64,000 bases of DNA, from positions 95,463-159,462 of the forward strand of contig JAUTXW010000067.1 in the NCBI GenBank assembly GCA_030620095.1. Direction: 5' to 3'. Positions 24,138 through 36,046 of the stretch are shown one piece after another. The notes beneath the pieces are model-generated. The model worked only from the letters and a program-made list of their open reading frames with translations, was not told the DNA's origin and made no database searches. This DNA comes from Kuschelorhynchus macadamiae (taxonomy: Eukaryota; Arthropoda; Insecta; Coleoptera; Curculionidae). Numbering within the stretch: the stretch's first letter is position 1; each line of letters opens with the position of its first letter. Both the position numbers and the translations under genes were made by a program.

Positions 24138-24770
24138 CTTAACCTTCTTTTTTTGTTAAAAATAGGTAAACAAATTTAAAATCAGGTTAACAATCTTATA
24201 ACCGTAAATCAATCCAACCTTTTATCAAATTCAACTTTAAATCCTTAAAAACTAATATAAACACAACACAAAACTCTTTATTTACAATAAAATGTCAAAT
24301 TTATGCAAATTAGCAAATTTCAATGTCAAATCAACAGAGTACTCCGGTTGTACTCTAGTCAAACGTCAAAACTCTAAGTGATTATCGTCCATAAATGACA
24401 TTTCAACCGATTCGTTACCACAAAACTAAAATTCCCTAAAAAGTAACCAGTAAAACGCCGGTCACCTTTGGATCACCTTTTAAACTGAATCAAACATCAA
24501 ACGAATCAACCCAAAGAAAAGAACGCCTCAAAACACCATTTTTTTTTATAATCTTAAACCCGTTAAGACTTTATTTTCTTGTACAATAATACAAATACAG
24601 GCAAATCTCTTTTCTCAGGAAAAAATTAGGAAATAAATTGGAAAGGACTCACTTTTTTTATTGCTCGGCCGCCATTACATCTCCTGCACTTCGCATCAAC
24701 TTCATTAAATTTCAGGTTTTTTCTTCAAATTTTTAACTTCTGCACCTCTCATCGGGCTCGTGGGACCATA
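24138..24770 (-). other. BEL/Pao 5' untranslated leader
   Basis: Non-coding sequence between the 5' LTR and the gag start, on the minus strand, with no other feature seen. Confidence 0.8.
24750..24770 (-). promoter_or_regulatory. Primer-binding site
   Basis: Two bases inside the 5' LTR the minus strand reads TGGTCCCACGAGCCCG. It starts with TGG, complementary to a tRNA CCA end. I could not assign the tRNA. Confidence 0.7.
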
Positions 24771-24953
24771 TGTTGCTTGTGGACTGTATTAAATTGAACT
24801 CGTTAACTTTTAAAACATTTAATGAACAAAATTTGAAGAAATTACATTATAAAAAATGCACGTAATAAAATATGAACTGTCTTGTTCGACGGTCAAGCGA
24901 AGTCTCTCTCTTTGCCATTCGGTACGCTTTTGCAGCGTTGTCACGTCTCTCCA
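24771..24953 (-). repeat. BEL/Pao 5' LTR
   Basis: 183 bp and TG...CA, with one mismatch to the 3' LTR. It is followed by TACGT at 24954-24958. Confidence 0.95.
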
Positions 24954-25119
24954 TACGTAATAAACACATTAACTTTAATTTTAAAAAGGGTCGTAGTTTG
25001 CGTTCCTAGTTACTCTCCTTAATGAAAGATATTCCGGGTAAAGCCAATTTTCCGATTTGTTTTAGAAAATTAGGTGCGTCTGCTTTTTGCCACAGCATCG
25101 ATCGGACGTGTCAGATGTG
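24954..25119 (-). repeat. Mariner 3'-end repeat, interrupted copy, right part
   Basis: It continues the repeat split at 18685 and matches 11851-12027, apart from one short deletion in the TTTTAGAAAA stretch. Confidence 0.85.
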
Positions 25120-25189
25120 ATTATAAACCAAAGAGGCTTTATAGAAAACCAAAACTTAGTTCTTTAAGCTAATATTATTATTTACCTAC

Positions 25190-25820
25190 TTTATATTATT
25201 GATTTTTTATGGTATTGTTTCTTTCGACTATTCTAACTTTTCGCTTAAGTGTTTTTCTTTCATTCAATTGTTTAACGATGTTTAATATTATGCTACTAGT
25301 CGGTGTTGGTCTATCTGGAAACCGTCTATGATATTCGTTACGAACTATTGATGAATTTTTACCATGTAAATAAAATAATTCTATCACGTCGAGTTTCTCT
25401 TTTTCCGAATAACCCATCGTCCAACGCATTAGATATTAAAAATGTTCGTAAGTAGATACTTCTGACCGGTGAACGTCAAAAAGGCGTCGTTCATTGCATT
25501 TGTCTTGACCATGGCTCACTATGTTTTAACGCAAATTACCTTACCATTTCTTTAATGGTTCAACGCTTATATATCCAAAACTAATTGATAGGATATAATA
25601 AAAGTATATATATTTGAAATTAGAAAAAAAAGACCTTCAAGAATATGAATTAATATACAGGGTGTTTCATTTAAAAAAGCTGACAACTTATCAAAATTTG
25701 ACATTTCCAATAATATTTTCGCACTTATGATATAATATTCTAAATCTTCATAAAAAATCCAACAACTTCAAATTCAAATAAACTCTCTAGGTGGGTGGAA
25801 AAATATACGGGAAAACCCTG
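25190..25820 (-). mobile_element. Mariner A, right copy (5' part, inverted)
   Basis: The minus strand begins after TA (25821-25822) with CAGGGTTTTCCCGTATATTT. It carries the same leader as 17385 and then the transposase N-terminus MGYSEKEKLDVIELFYLHGK from 25417. The frame stops at 25196 after ERKTLKRKVRIVERNN. Everything downstream of the first HTH is missing. It is either a second, truncated insertion or the right arm of a composite element reaching back to 17385. Confidence 0.75.
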
Positions 25821-25822
25821 TA

Positions 25823-26294
25823 CACTGTGTCCCAGATTGCTTGTAATCACAGGGTTTCTCGGTAACCAGCAGAGATAGAACTTTGCGGTTTTCGCGACCC
25901 TGTGTCACTTTTTCGAGAAACTTTGAATGCCGCAAACAGAATTGTGCCAGATTGTTTTGTTCCCGAGATACAGAGTGAAATAGAAATTTTGCGCTTTTGG
26001 GGGTGGTATCATATTTCGGACACCCTGTCAGATAAAGAAAAGGTAAAAACTGCTATGGATAGATATTTTTACGTAGAGTCCGGTGCTGTAGTCGAATTTT
26101 TTTAGACAAACCGTTTTTGAGATATAGCCCAAACTTAGTATTTTTTAAATGGGACACCCTGTATTTTTTGGTTCCAAAAAATTTGCCTTTTTTTTCTCTT
26201 TAAAATGATGTATCACACTATGCACTTTTGACGTAAACTAAGCCTTATAAACGCAATATTAAAAGAAAAACGTAAGTTGGCCATGGAAATATGG
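25823..26294 (+). repeat. Mariner B left inverted repeat
   Basis: Pairs with 27713-28186. Confidence 0.9.
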
Positions 26295-26414
26295 CATGGA
26301 AACAAAAATCAAAACTATTTGTTTCTTAAATATATCAAATATTGCCGTGTTTATCCTCTTATCATACGAGTTACCAATAATTCTAACAGGTAAATTAATA
26401 GATATTAAGAAGAA

Positions 26415-27603
26415 ATGAATAATTTTGAAAATAGTCATAAGTATGATATGATGGTTTGTTTTATTGAATGTCATGAAAACAGTGATTAAGCATCTGATTT
26501 ATATTTTAACAGGTAAGCACCAAGCGTTTAAATTATTATGAACCTCCTTTCAAAATTTTTTTTCAATTCTACTTTGAGTTATGGACTATTTCCAAAAGGT
26601 TTTTTTATATCGTAGATATCCAGAAAGGCCTCAGCCACACAAGGCAATTTTTCGCCGAATTAAATTAAATTTAATTAATGATGGATCATTTTCAAAGCAC
26701 AGGGCTAAAACATATAATAAACGAAATCACGAGAACAATGAGATTGTTGTATTAGCAAGTATTCGGGCCAATCACGCGAATTCATGTAGGCATATTCAGG
26801 AAACAGTGGGGGTGTCAAAATCACAAACGCAAAGGATATTAAGAAAACATAAATATAAGCCTTATAAAGTAAATGTAGTACAACAATTGCATCCTGGACA
26901 TGCAGAAAGGCGTCTAAATTTTTGTAACTGGTATCTTCAAAAATCCCAAAATGACCCTGACTTCGGTAGCAAGGTTATATGGTCCGACGAAGCCTATATA
27001 AGTTGTAGTGGTATTTTTAACAGGCATAATAATAGGCACTGGTATACGGAAAACCAATTTTTAACATGAGAACGTCAGCAGCAAGGAAGGTTTGGGTTTA
27101 GCGTCGCTTGCTTTATATTGGGAACAAAGATTACATTCTATATTTACAATAATAATTTAACAGCAGATAGATATCTAGCAATTTTAAATCAAATACTACC
27201 GGATTTATTGGATAACTTGCCGCTAGCAAATCTGCACAATATTTACTTTCAGCAGGACGGTGCTCCTGCCCACAATGCGCAAATTATAAGGCCATTTCTA
27301 TTTGAAAATTTTCACGATCGCTGGATTGGTACAAATGGACCAGTAAGGTGGCATGCTAGGTCGCCAGACCTCTCAAAATTAGATTTTTTCGTTTGGTCTT
27401 ACTTAAAAAACAAAATTTACCTGAATCCAGTAAATACGATGGAGCAGCTGCAAAATGCAACCATTCAGGCATTTAGATCATTGGAAGATAGACCTATAAT
27501 AATGATGAATGCTCTAAGAAGAATTCGCACTGTGTGCCAATTATGTGTTCGTGACGGGGCGGCCATTTTGAACAGTTTTTCTAGTTATGTAGAATTTGTT
27601 TAG
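26415..27603 (+). pseudogene. Mariner B transposase (DD41D, one intron, two stops)
   Basis: Exon 1 is 26415-26512 and begins MNNFENSHKYDMMVCF, like the N-terminus of the mariner C protein. A 103-base intron follows (26513 GTAAGC to 26615 CGTAG). Splicing joins LYFN to YPERPQPH through an Arg codon, exactly as the family requires. Exon 2 carries the second HTH (SCRHIQETVGVSKSQTQRIL) and the catalytic blocks IWSDEAYIS, FQQDGAPAHN and SPDLSKLDFFVW. I count 41 residues between the second and third aspartates. Stops at 26487-26489 (TAA, exon 1) and 27067-27069 (TGA, probably from CGA) disable it. An alternative start at 26581 lies within the intron and is unlikely. Confidence 0.85.
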
Positions 27604-27712
27604 TATTGTGATCATTTATCAAGATTATTAAGTTTATTTATTTTATAGTAAAAAAATGGTTATTAATTTTTTATGTTGTTTAATTTTGCTTCTGGACACT
27701 TTTAATATCTAC

Positions 27713-28186
27713 CCATATTTTCATGGCCAACTTACGTTTTTCTTTTAATATAGCGTTTATAAGGTTTAGTTTACGTCAAAAGTGCATAGTGTGAGACATC
27801 ATTTTAAAGAGAAAAAAAAGGCGAATTTTTTGGAATAAAAAAATACAGGGTGTCCCATTTAAAAAATACTAAGTTTGGGCTATATCTCAAAAACGGATTG
27901 TCTAAAAATTTGTGCGACTACAACACTGGATTCTACGTAAAAATATCTATACATAGCAGTTTTTACCTTTTCTCTATCTGGTAGGGTGTCCGAAATATGA
28001 TACCACCCCCAAAAGCGCAAAATCTCTATTTCACCCTGTATCTCGGGAACGAAACAATGTGGCACAATTCTGTTTGCGGCATTCAAAGTTTATCGAAAAA
28101 GTGACACAGGGTCGCGAAAACCGCAAAGTTATATCTCTGCTGGTTTCCGAGAAACCCTGTGATTACAAGCAATCTGGGACACAGTG
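27713..28186 (-). repeat. Mariner B right inverted repeat
   Basis: Pairs with 25823-26294. Confidence 0.9.
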
Positions 28187-28188
28187 TA

Positions 28189-28654
28189 CAGGGTGGTCGA
28201 AATTGGTCTGTTTTAACAGAGAAAACCTATTTCCTGACTAGATAGAGCAAAACTGACTTAGGTGTCATGGGCTCGATTTCTGAGAAATGTTTAATGGCAA
28301 AAACCGCCTGCCGATATTTTCACTGCCAACTGAGATATAGGGCGTTTTTCAATTTTCGGCCATTTTGAAAATTGTCCATAACTTTTTTATTTTGCGGAAT
28401 ATTAACATTCTGCAAAGACATTCTAAAGGCACTTTTTTATGTGCAATCCAGTGGCGTACTCAGATTTTTTCTATATTTGTCCGTTTTATCATAAATAGGC
28501 AAAACTTTTTTTTTTCAAATGGAAATCATAGTTGGCTATAAATTATAAAAAATGCTCGCGTTTAGCCCTTTTCAGTGATATAAAGTTGTAGGTACTTATT
28601 TTCAAAAATAACGAAAATATTAGGTGTTTTTGGTTTACATCGAAGTAGGCTTTG
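28189..28654 (+). repeat. Mariner C left inverted repeat
   Basis: Pairs with 30086-30551. Confidence 0.9.
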
Positions 28655-28905
28655 ATTTGTGATGACAATATCTCAATTATGTATTGTTAAGATTTATAGT
28701 TTGTTAGCAACTTAAACACAACTTTAAATAACACTAGCTAACGTTATTTTAATTATTTATTATTAATTTTTTTTATTTTTTTTTGTTTACATAGCAAAGT
28801 TGAACAAAATTAACAAACTAAACTACTATTTACAGCTACAAGTGAAAATAAAAAATAATTATGAAAATCTAGGTATTTAGTTAGATAGGTTTCTGATAAA
28901 TATAT

Positions 28906-29969
28906 TTAGAGAAGTTGTTCAAATTGAGCCCCTCCCTGTTGAATACAAACTAAGCATCTTTTGCGTACCGAGTTGCAACTATTTATTAGTTCAACTGGGC
29001 TAATAGATGCAAAAGCTTGCCTAGTGGCCTCTTGCAATTCTTCTTTTGTGTGAAAGGTTCTTCCTTTAAATATCAAGTTCTTCAATCTTCCCACAAAAAA
29101 AAATCTAAGGGAGTTAAGTCACAGGACCTAGCAGGCCAAGGTATGGGGCCCCACGTACCAATCCAATTTTCTCGAAATTCGAAGTTTAAAAGATCAGTTG
29201 TGATCCTTGCATTGTGCGGGGGACAACCATCTTGTTGATAGTAGATATTTCTGGCATCAGCTAAAGGTATGTCTGCCAACAAAGGGACAATATATGTGCG
29301 CAAAATATTTACATAATCATCTGCAGTTAAATTTCCATCGTAAAAATAAGGTCCCACAAATCTTCCTCGGAATATCCCCACCCATATATTGAATCCACAC
29401 CGACCTTGCCGGTCTTGTTGCACAACTACGTGTGGATTTTCAGTGGACCAGTGATATGAATTATATCTATTAAATATACCAGAAGTATCTACTCTGGATT
29501 CATCACTCCAAATAATATTTAATGGAAAATTCTCATTCTCTATGAATTTTTGCTCATACCACTGACAAAATCTCAATCTTCTAGCGGCGTCCCCTTCACG
29601 GAGTTGATGAACTCTTCTCGTTCTGTACGGTTTGAATTTATGTTTTTTGAGTATTTTTAAAACGGTGGTCTTTGGAACATTCGTTATATTAGCCAATGTT
29701 CGAGAGGAGGTGCCAGGATGATCTAATACCTCACCAATTATATTTAGCTGCTGGATTTCCTTTTCTTCCTTTAGTTCATAATGTCTTGTTCTTAACTTTT
29801 TAAAACTTCCGTAATTTACTAAATTACTTTTTAATGTTTGATAAAGTCGGTTATCCGGTTGACGTCGCTCGGGAAATGTATTAAAATATAATTCACTAGC
29901 TGCTTCAGGAACTTCGTTAGATAATATGTAACATTTTAACATATCATACTTTTCATAATTCTCAAACAT
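28906..29969 (-). pseudogene. Mariner C transposase (DD41D), one frameshift
   Basis: It starts at ATG 29969 with MFENYEKYDMLKCYILSNEV; this start aligns with mariner B exon 1. The first HTH runs to about residue 60. The second HTH contains SSRTLANITNVPKTTVLKIL. The catalytic blocks are IWSDESRVDTSG, YYQQDGCPPHN and CDLTPLDFFLW, with 41 residues between the last two aspartates. After LDFFLW the frame is lost near 29090, where one G appears to be missing from a G run, and the last about 60 residues (LKNLIFKGRTFHTKEELQEA...) are read in another frame (28906-29094). A single base separates this copy from an intact frame, so the element is recent or the base is a sequencing error. Confidence 0.9.
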
Positions 29970-30085
29970 ATTTTGTCAGCAACTTAACACAACTTTATAA
30001 AGATAACACCAAAACGCAATAATTACACCAGACTACAGTAATCTGACAGCAATATATTCAAAATATTGAACGCGCGTCATTATTC

Positions 30086-30551
30086 CAAGGCCTACTTCGA
30101 TGTAAACCAAAAACACCTAATATTTTCGTTATTTTTGAAAATAAGTACCTACAACTTTATATCACTGAAAAGGGCTAAACGCGAGCATTTTTTATAATTT
30201 ATAGCCAACTATGATTTCCATTTGAAAAAAAAAAGTTTTGCCTATTTATGATAAAACGGACAACTATAGAAAAAATCTGAGTACGCCACTGGATTGCACA
30301 TAAAAAAGTGCCTTTAGAATGTCTTTGCAGAATGTTAATATTCCGCAAAATAAAAAAGTTATGGACAATTTTCAAAATAGCCGAAAATTGAAAAACGCCC
30401 TATATCTCAGTTGGCAGTGAAAATATCGGCAGGCGGTTTTTGCCATTAAACATTTCTCAGAAATCGAGCCCATGACATCTAAGTCAGTTTTGCTCTGTCT
30501 AGTCAGGAAATAGGTTTTCTCTGTTAAAACAGACCAATTTCGACCACCCGG
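30086..30551 (-). repeat. Mariner C right inverted repeat
   Basis: Pairs with 28189-28654. Confidence 0.9.
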
Positions 30552-30644
30552 TACATACAACATATACGATGTTTAAAAATAATTTAGTCTTGGTTAGAAA
30601 ATGAAACAATTTGATCTGGAATGCGTGTTAAACAAGCAGAGTAA

Positions 30645-32990
30645 ATCGGTAAATTTCCTTTACCCGCAATTTCTCTCAATATGAATATTTCCTTTTATTA
30701 GGAATAGTAAAGTGTGAAACAATTTAGTTCGGTACATAGTTATTTTGGAACACAAATATACTGTATTTTCAAACATTTTGATTGGACGCCATTTTGTTCC
30801 AATATATTGGATCCCTACCAATAGTTTACCTGTTTTTGCCTATGCTACACTTGATTTTGTGCATAATTTAAAATGAATTCAATAAGTATTTTTTCCATTG
30901 ACACACACCGCGATTTTGTTACGTTGATTTCGCACCAGTTTACCTTTACATTATATTTAATTTTTCTCCAAAATTTCCAGTCCATTGAATAATAACATGT
31001 TTTTACGTTAATTCTTTTTACCATTTTATTTGGTCGCAATTTTGTTCCACTATCTTAAATTCGTAACACAACTTCATTCCGTCATTTTGCTTTGCTATCT
31101 TATATTTATATCAAAATGCTAATGCATTTTTATGTAACACTTTATACTTTTTAGTAATAATTTTTTAACGTTTCACTAGACCACCATTTTGTTCCGGCAT
31201 ATTGGATTTTTACCAAAATATTACCAGGTCATCCACATATGAGCCCTAATTTTTGTCCAATATTTGAAGGCCTTTTGTTAAATATTTTTTAAGCTATGCC
31301 GCGAACTGACAGATAGAAAGACAAACCGAGAGGTGGTCCGACGTAATTGATAAAACATATTTTCTAGCATCTAAGCACGCTAAAACGCGAATATATGTAA
31401 AAACCTGCTAGGGTGATTTTTTCAGATTACAAAAATTTTATTTGGCCTCCATTTTGTTGCACCTTCTGGACTTAGTACCACAGTTTTACTACTTCATCTC
31501 TATACTAGAATTAGTTATGGCACACAATTTCAAAGCAGTTCATTGAGTAGTTTTTTTCAGACTGAATTTCTAAATATTTTATTAAGAAATTTTACCAGTT
31601 GATTCCTAAATGATTCTTGATTTTTGTGCAAATTTACTAATTAGTTTTTAAGTAATAAATGTTTTAACGTTTCATTAGGCCGCCATCTTGTTCCGGCATA
31701 TAGGATTTTTACCAAAATATTAGCAGGTCATCCCCATATAGACCTTAATTTATGACTAAAATTTTAAGTCAATCTGATGAGTAATTTTTAAGCTATGCCG
31801 GGAACTGACAGACAGACAGACAAACCAACCGACAGATTTACGGAATTTATAGAACATATTTTTTGGCATTTTTGGGAAGTTAAAACGCGAAGCTATGTAA
31901 AACCTGAGAGGAAGACTTCTTCAGATTACAAAAATTTTATTTGGCCGGCATATTGTTCCGCCATCTTTAATTAATAACACTGTTTTACTAATTTATCTCT
32001 ATACTACAGTTAGTTTTGGCACACAATTTGAAATCAGTGCATTAAGTAGTTTTTTTCAGGCTGAATGTTTAAATATTTCATTAAACCGCCATTTTGTTCC
32101 GCCATCTTGGATTCGAAATTTTACCAGTTGATTCCTATATAATACTTGATTTTTGTACAAGATTTGAGATAAATTGGATAATTAGTTTTTTTAGTAATAA
32201 TTTTTTTAACGTTTCACTTGGTCGCCATCTTGTTCCGTCATATTGGATTTCAACCAAAATATTACCAGGTCATCTCCATATGAGCTTTAATTTTTCACTA
32301 CTAAAATTGGAAGTCAATCTGATAAGTAATTTTTATGCTATGTCGCGAAATTACAGACAGACAGACAACCCAACAGACTGACAGACGGGCGAAAGATATG
32401 TAAAACCTGAGAAGGTGATTTTTTCACATTACCAAAATTTGATTTGCCCGCCATCTTGAATTAGCACCACACATTTACTAGTTCATCTCTATACTACAAT
32501 TAGCTATGACACACAATTTGAAGTCATTTCATTAAGTACTTTTTCAGGCTGAATTTTTAAATAATTTATTAAGCAGCCATTTTGTTCCGCCGTCCTTGAT
32601 TCGTACAAAAATTTTACCACTTGATTTCTACATAATAGTTGATTTTTGTGCAATTTGAGATAAATTGGATAAGCACTTTCTTAGTAATAATTTTTTTAAC
32701 ATTTCACTAGGCCGCCATTTGTTTTATCATATTGGATTTTTACCAAAATGTTACCAAGTCATCCCCATATGACCCTTAATTTTTGACCAAAATTTGAAGA
32801 CAATCGAGAAACTAGTTTTTCATGCCGCGAACAGACGGATCGACAGGCCGACAGACACCAATGGAATCGAGAAAACATGTTTTTCATCATCTAGGGACCC
32901 CGAAAAGTAAAGATCTGAAGAATTCACGGAGGGTGATTTCTTTACGATTATATTACTTCCCTTTTATGTAGTAGAAGTAAAAAATAAGAA
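30645..32990 (+). repeat. CCGCCATTTTGTTCC higher-order repeat, long copy 1
   Basis: Three block types (AATTAGTACCACA...TTCATCTCTATACTAC; CCGCCATCTTGGATTCG...TTGATTCCTAC; CCGCCATTTTGTTCCGGCAT...CATCCCCATATGA) recur in order with a period of about 490-540 bp. The third block is seen at about 31190, 31680, 32222 and 32710. Each cycle includes a short GACAGACAGAC tract. The left part (30645-30840) matches 53785-53960. The right end reads CGGAGGGTGATT, then ATTACTTCCCTTTTATG and AGAAGT, a hairpin-like end. It has no coding capacity. The class is unknown; Helitron-like or another non-autonomous element is possible. Confidence 0.8.
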
Positions 32991-33279
32991 ATCAAGTGGA
33001 TCGTGTGTTACACAAAGGTAAATGTTAAAAAGTTTAATTAAAATTAATTTAAATAGATTAAATTGAAATCGTAAATCCCGAAGGAACCTTGGCTTTCGAT
33101 TGGTGGAAAATATATCATGTGAAGGCGTAAATCTCCTTTGATTTTTACTTATAGATTTGTCTTTGTTGTATAAAGAAAAATAATTCGCAAATACTTATTT
33201 TTTTTTGTATTTTTTGTAGTTTGAACCACTGTATGGTGATTCTGAAGAAATTTTAATTAATTTCGGTTTTTAAATTTAA
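32991..33279. other. AT-rich sequence, nothing recognised
   Basis: No supported feature. Confidence 0.4.
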
Positions 33280-33540
33280 AATTTCTCGATTGGGAGATTG
33301 GGATAACTCTGGGGCCTTGCTTCCATGAATTAGAATGACAATTATGAGGTATTACTCTATGATTTTTTGATGAAATTTTAATTTGAATTGGCTTGTCGCC
33401 ATTTTTGATTATTCGCAAGTTTCTGATTTTGTGAAATAAAAAATTTTGTGTTAGATTTGGCTTGTCGCCAATTTTTCTTGGATACTTGTGTTTGAAAATT
33501 AGAATTGGTCTTGGCTTATTGCCAATTTTTCTGGGACACA
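33280..33540 (-). repeat. Short degenerate direct repeats (GGCTTGTCGCCAATTTTT)
   Basis: Three similar copies begin near 33391, 33457 and 33511, spaced about 55-65 bp apart. On the minus strand they read KNGDKP, KIGDKP and KIGNKP in one open frame. They lie just downstream of the Pao fragment. Function unknown. Confidence 0.6.
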
Positions 33541-33773
33541 GAATGTTGTTCACTTAATTGAACTACCATTGAAATTGATTTATTACGAATTTGCGAAACT
33601 AGAGCACTTCTAGTAATGCCCAATCCCAAGTTGGTGTTTTGTAAAATCAGTAAGTTTTGTCCTAACTGATACTGATCATCCAGCAGAAGATCATAGTAAC
33701 AATCTGCAACGATTAGGATGTTAGTGTTAGAGGCAAAAACTTCAATTTTATTAATCATTTTAATTTTCGACAA
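33540..33773 (-). pseudogene. BEL/Pao protease-region fragment
   Basis: The 85-residue minus-strand frame contains ILIVADCYYDLLLDDQYQLG and NLLILQNTNLGLGI. These resemble the segment after the Pao protease active site, which reads LLIGAKHFWDIL...LGKNLPTLQNTEFGYVI in the element at 18-25 kb. No other retrotransposon part is recognisable around it. It belongs to a different, more diverged Pao family. Confidence 0.6.
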
Positions 33774-35200
33774 TTTGTGGTGCTGATTTTTAATGCATAT
33801 GGCGCCCTTATATAATTCTAATTACCGTGGTTTTACGTACGATGAATATTGATTCCGGGGAGACCAATGAAGAGGAATTTTTCGAAAAGTATTTATGGTA
33901 GTGCTTGGGTCAACGTCGTTATGGCGTAATGGTGCCCTTTCTGACATTTTTCGTCGAGTGAGTTTCTGCGATAAATTTAAAATGTTTTAATATATTGCTT
34001 CGAAAACCAAAAAAAGTAAATAGCTGCATCCTCAACTTGGTGGGGGAAGGCAAATTTTATATCTTATCAGATCATTTCACTAGGCAATTATAAATGAATG
34101 TTGATAATAATAAATGATTTTATTCTGGACATAAAACATTTGATGTGTCAGCAACTGAAGTGTTTAGTGGGGTAGCGTTAAAATCGAAAGAGAGGGTTGC
34201 CAAAATATCATGTTTCATATTTTTTTTGGGCTTTTAGGGACACAAAGTTCAATTATACCAATCATTTTGATTTGTTGATTCTCTATCAATAACGCTCTCT
34301 GTATAATAATTATATTATTGTGTTCTAGCAAAATTGTAAATGCAATATACCCAGATAATTTTAGCTATTTTTTTCTTAATTTTATTGAAACCAATTTATG
34401 CGTTTTTGTTATACATTTCTTAACTATCTACCGTAGATTATTTAAAAAAAAAAACAGCTTATTATTATTTTGAGAACTAACAATTATGTATCTAAATGTT
34501 TTAAGACCTAGGTAATACTGTAGGAATCATTAATACTGAAGACTTCTACAATTTGGCTTGCATGGTCTCAACACTATCAGCATATAAGAAAAATTCATAA
34601 TAATCATTCAACTATTAACTTCTTGAAAATATCGAAAAACTACGTACGCCATCGCGCATTCTAGGGAGTAAAACACATCGACAAAACTCATATTTTTCGA
34701 AATAATTTACTTTAACTTGGGAAAGACATTATTGTCGAAGAAATTTAATCCTACTTACAAATCATGCCTAAAACTAACTTATGTTTTACGATCTGTGTGA
34801 GAAAGCCCCCAATAGGAACATGAAAATTTTGAAACACCAACATCAGCCCTTACCATCTGTTTTGTATTAGGTATCTTCCGAAAGCTTTCAAGAAATCAGT
34901 CATCAAAATAATCTGTTAATTACTGACATTATTATATATATACAACATAGAATCATCTCATTCTACCAACAATATATTTTTTGCAATAAAAATAACTGTA
35001 AATATGCCACGAATTATTAAGAGAACGAATACGAGAGGATAAGAATAAACCAATATTAGTAGCTCAATAAAACTATAACAATATTTGCTAAATGCTTAAA
35101 ACAGTCCCCTTTTAATAGGATGAAAATGTCCAATATGATTAATTATATTTGCCTAAAGCGAGAATGTTCTTACATTTCGAAAAAAAAAATTCGAATTAAA
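33774..35200. other. AT-rich sequence, nothing recognised
   Basis: No frame, RNA or repeat I can name. Confidence 0.4.
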
Positions 35201-35450
35201 AACTCCATCAACCGGTAAATACATTTTGCATAGCTATTGCATGCATTTCCCTGAATAAAAATGAGTTCATTCATCTTCATCAATCAATCATCAAGATGCC
35301 AGTTTTGATGTTTACATTAAAATTATAACTTAGGATTAGGCAGTTTTTCATTTTTTATAAACGAACACTTTATTATATTTTAGAGGCCAGTGATTAAATT
35401 ATTATTTTTTCTCTTAAATAATTTAAATTGAGTTTGTATTATTAAATTAA

Positions 35451-35747
<297 letters not shown>

Positions 35748-36046
35748 ACTGCGCTTAAACCTATCTGGTTTGTTTATAATTTGGCTGGTCATTAAAATCC
35801 TGTTTTTGATAAATCCACTGGCTTAACAATTGTACAAAGGATCTCAAGACAACTATAACCCAACATGGATTAGGCGGTGAGTGAAGAAAATTACCTCTTT
35901 ATCATATTTTGGCTATTTTGTGGAATTCAATTTGCATTGCACATTTGCATACGCTAAGATTGGACTTTAGACCAAGATAATAACAATAGTGGTAAACTCG
36001 CGCCGTTGCCAGCAGTACTTGTTAGTCTGCATATTCAATAATTATA

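Larger units (their letters stand above)
18686..24953 (-). mobile_element. Full-length BEL/Pao LTR retrotransposon
   Basis: Two 183-bp LTRs (18686-18868 and 24771-24953) begin TG and end CA, and I see a single base difference between them. The 5-bp duplication TACGT flanks the element (18681-18685 and 24954-24958). The target without the insertion is visible at 11851-11855. On the minus strand a primer-binding site follows the 5' LTR and a purine tract precedes the 3' LTR. The internal region encodes Gag, protease, RT, RNase H and integrase in one frame that is interrupted three times. It is young, but this copy cannot make a complete polyprotein. Confidence 0.95.
25823..28186 (+). mobile_element. 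Mariner B with 472-bp inverted repeats
   Basis: TA flanks both ends (25821-25822 and 28187-28188). The terminal inverted repeats are 25823-26294 and 27713-28186. They begin CACTGTGTCCCAG and are highly similar throughout, including several short internal CAGGGTGTCC-like words. A transposase gene with one intron lies between them. Such long inverted repeats are unusual for mariner, where about 30 bp is common. The transposase has two nonsense codons, so the element is non-autonomous, but its ends are well preserved. Confidence 0.9.
28189..30551 (-). mobile_element. Mariner C with 466-bp inverted repeats
   Basis: TA flanks at 28187-28188 (shared with mariner B) and 30552-30553. The inverted repeats 28189-28654 and 30086-30551 begin CAGGGTGGTCG and CGGGTGGTCG, are 466 bp each and nearly identical. 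The transposase is on the minus strand, without an intron and with one frameshift. Organisation is the same as mariner B, but the sequence is a different family. Confidence 0.92.
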
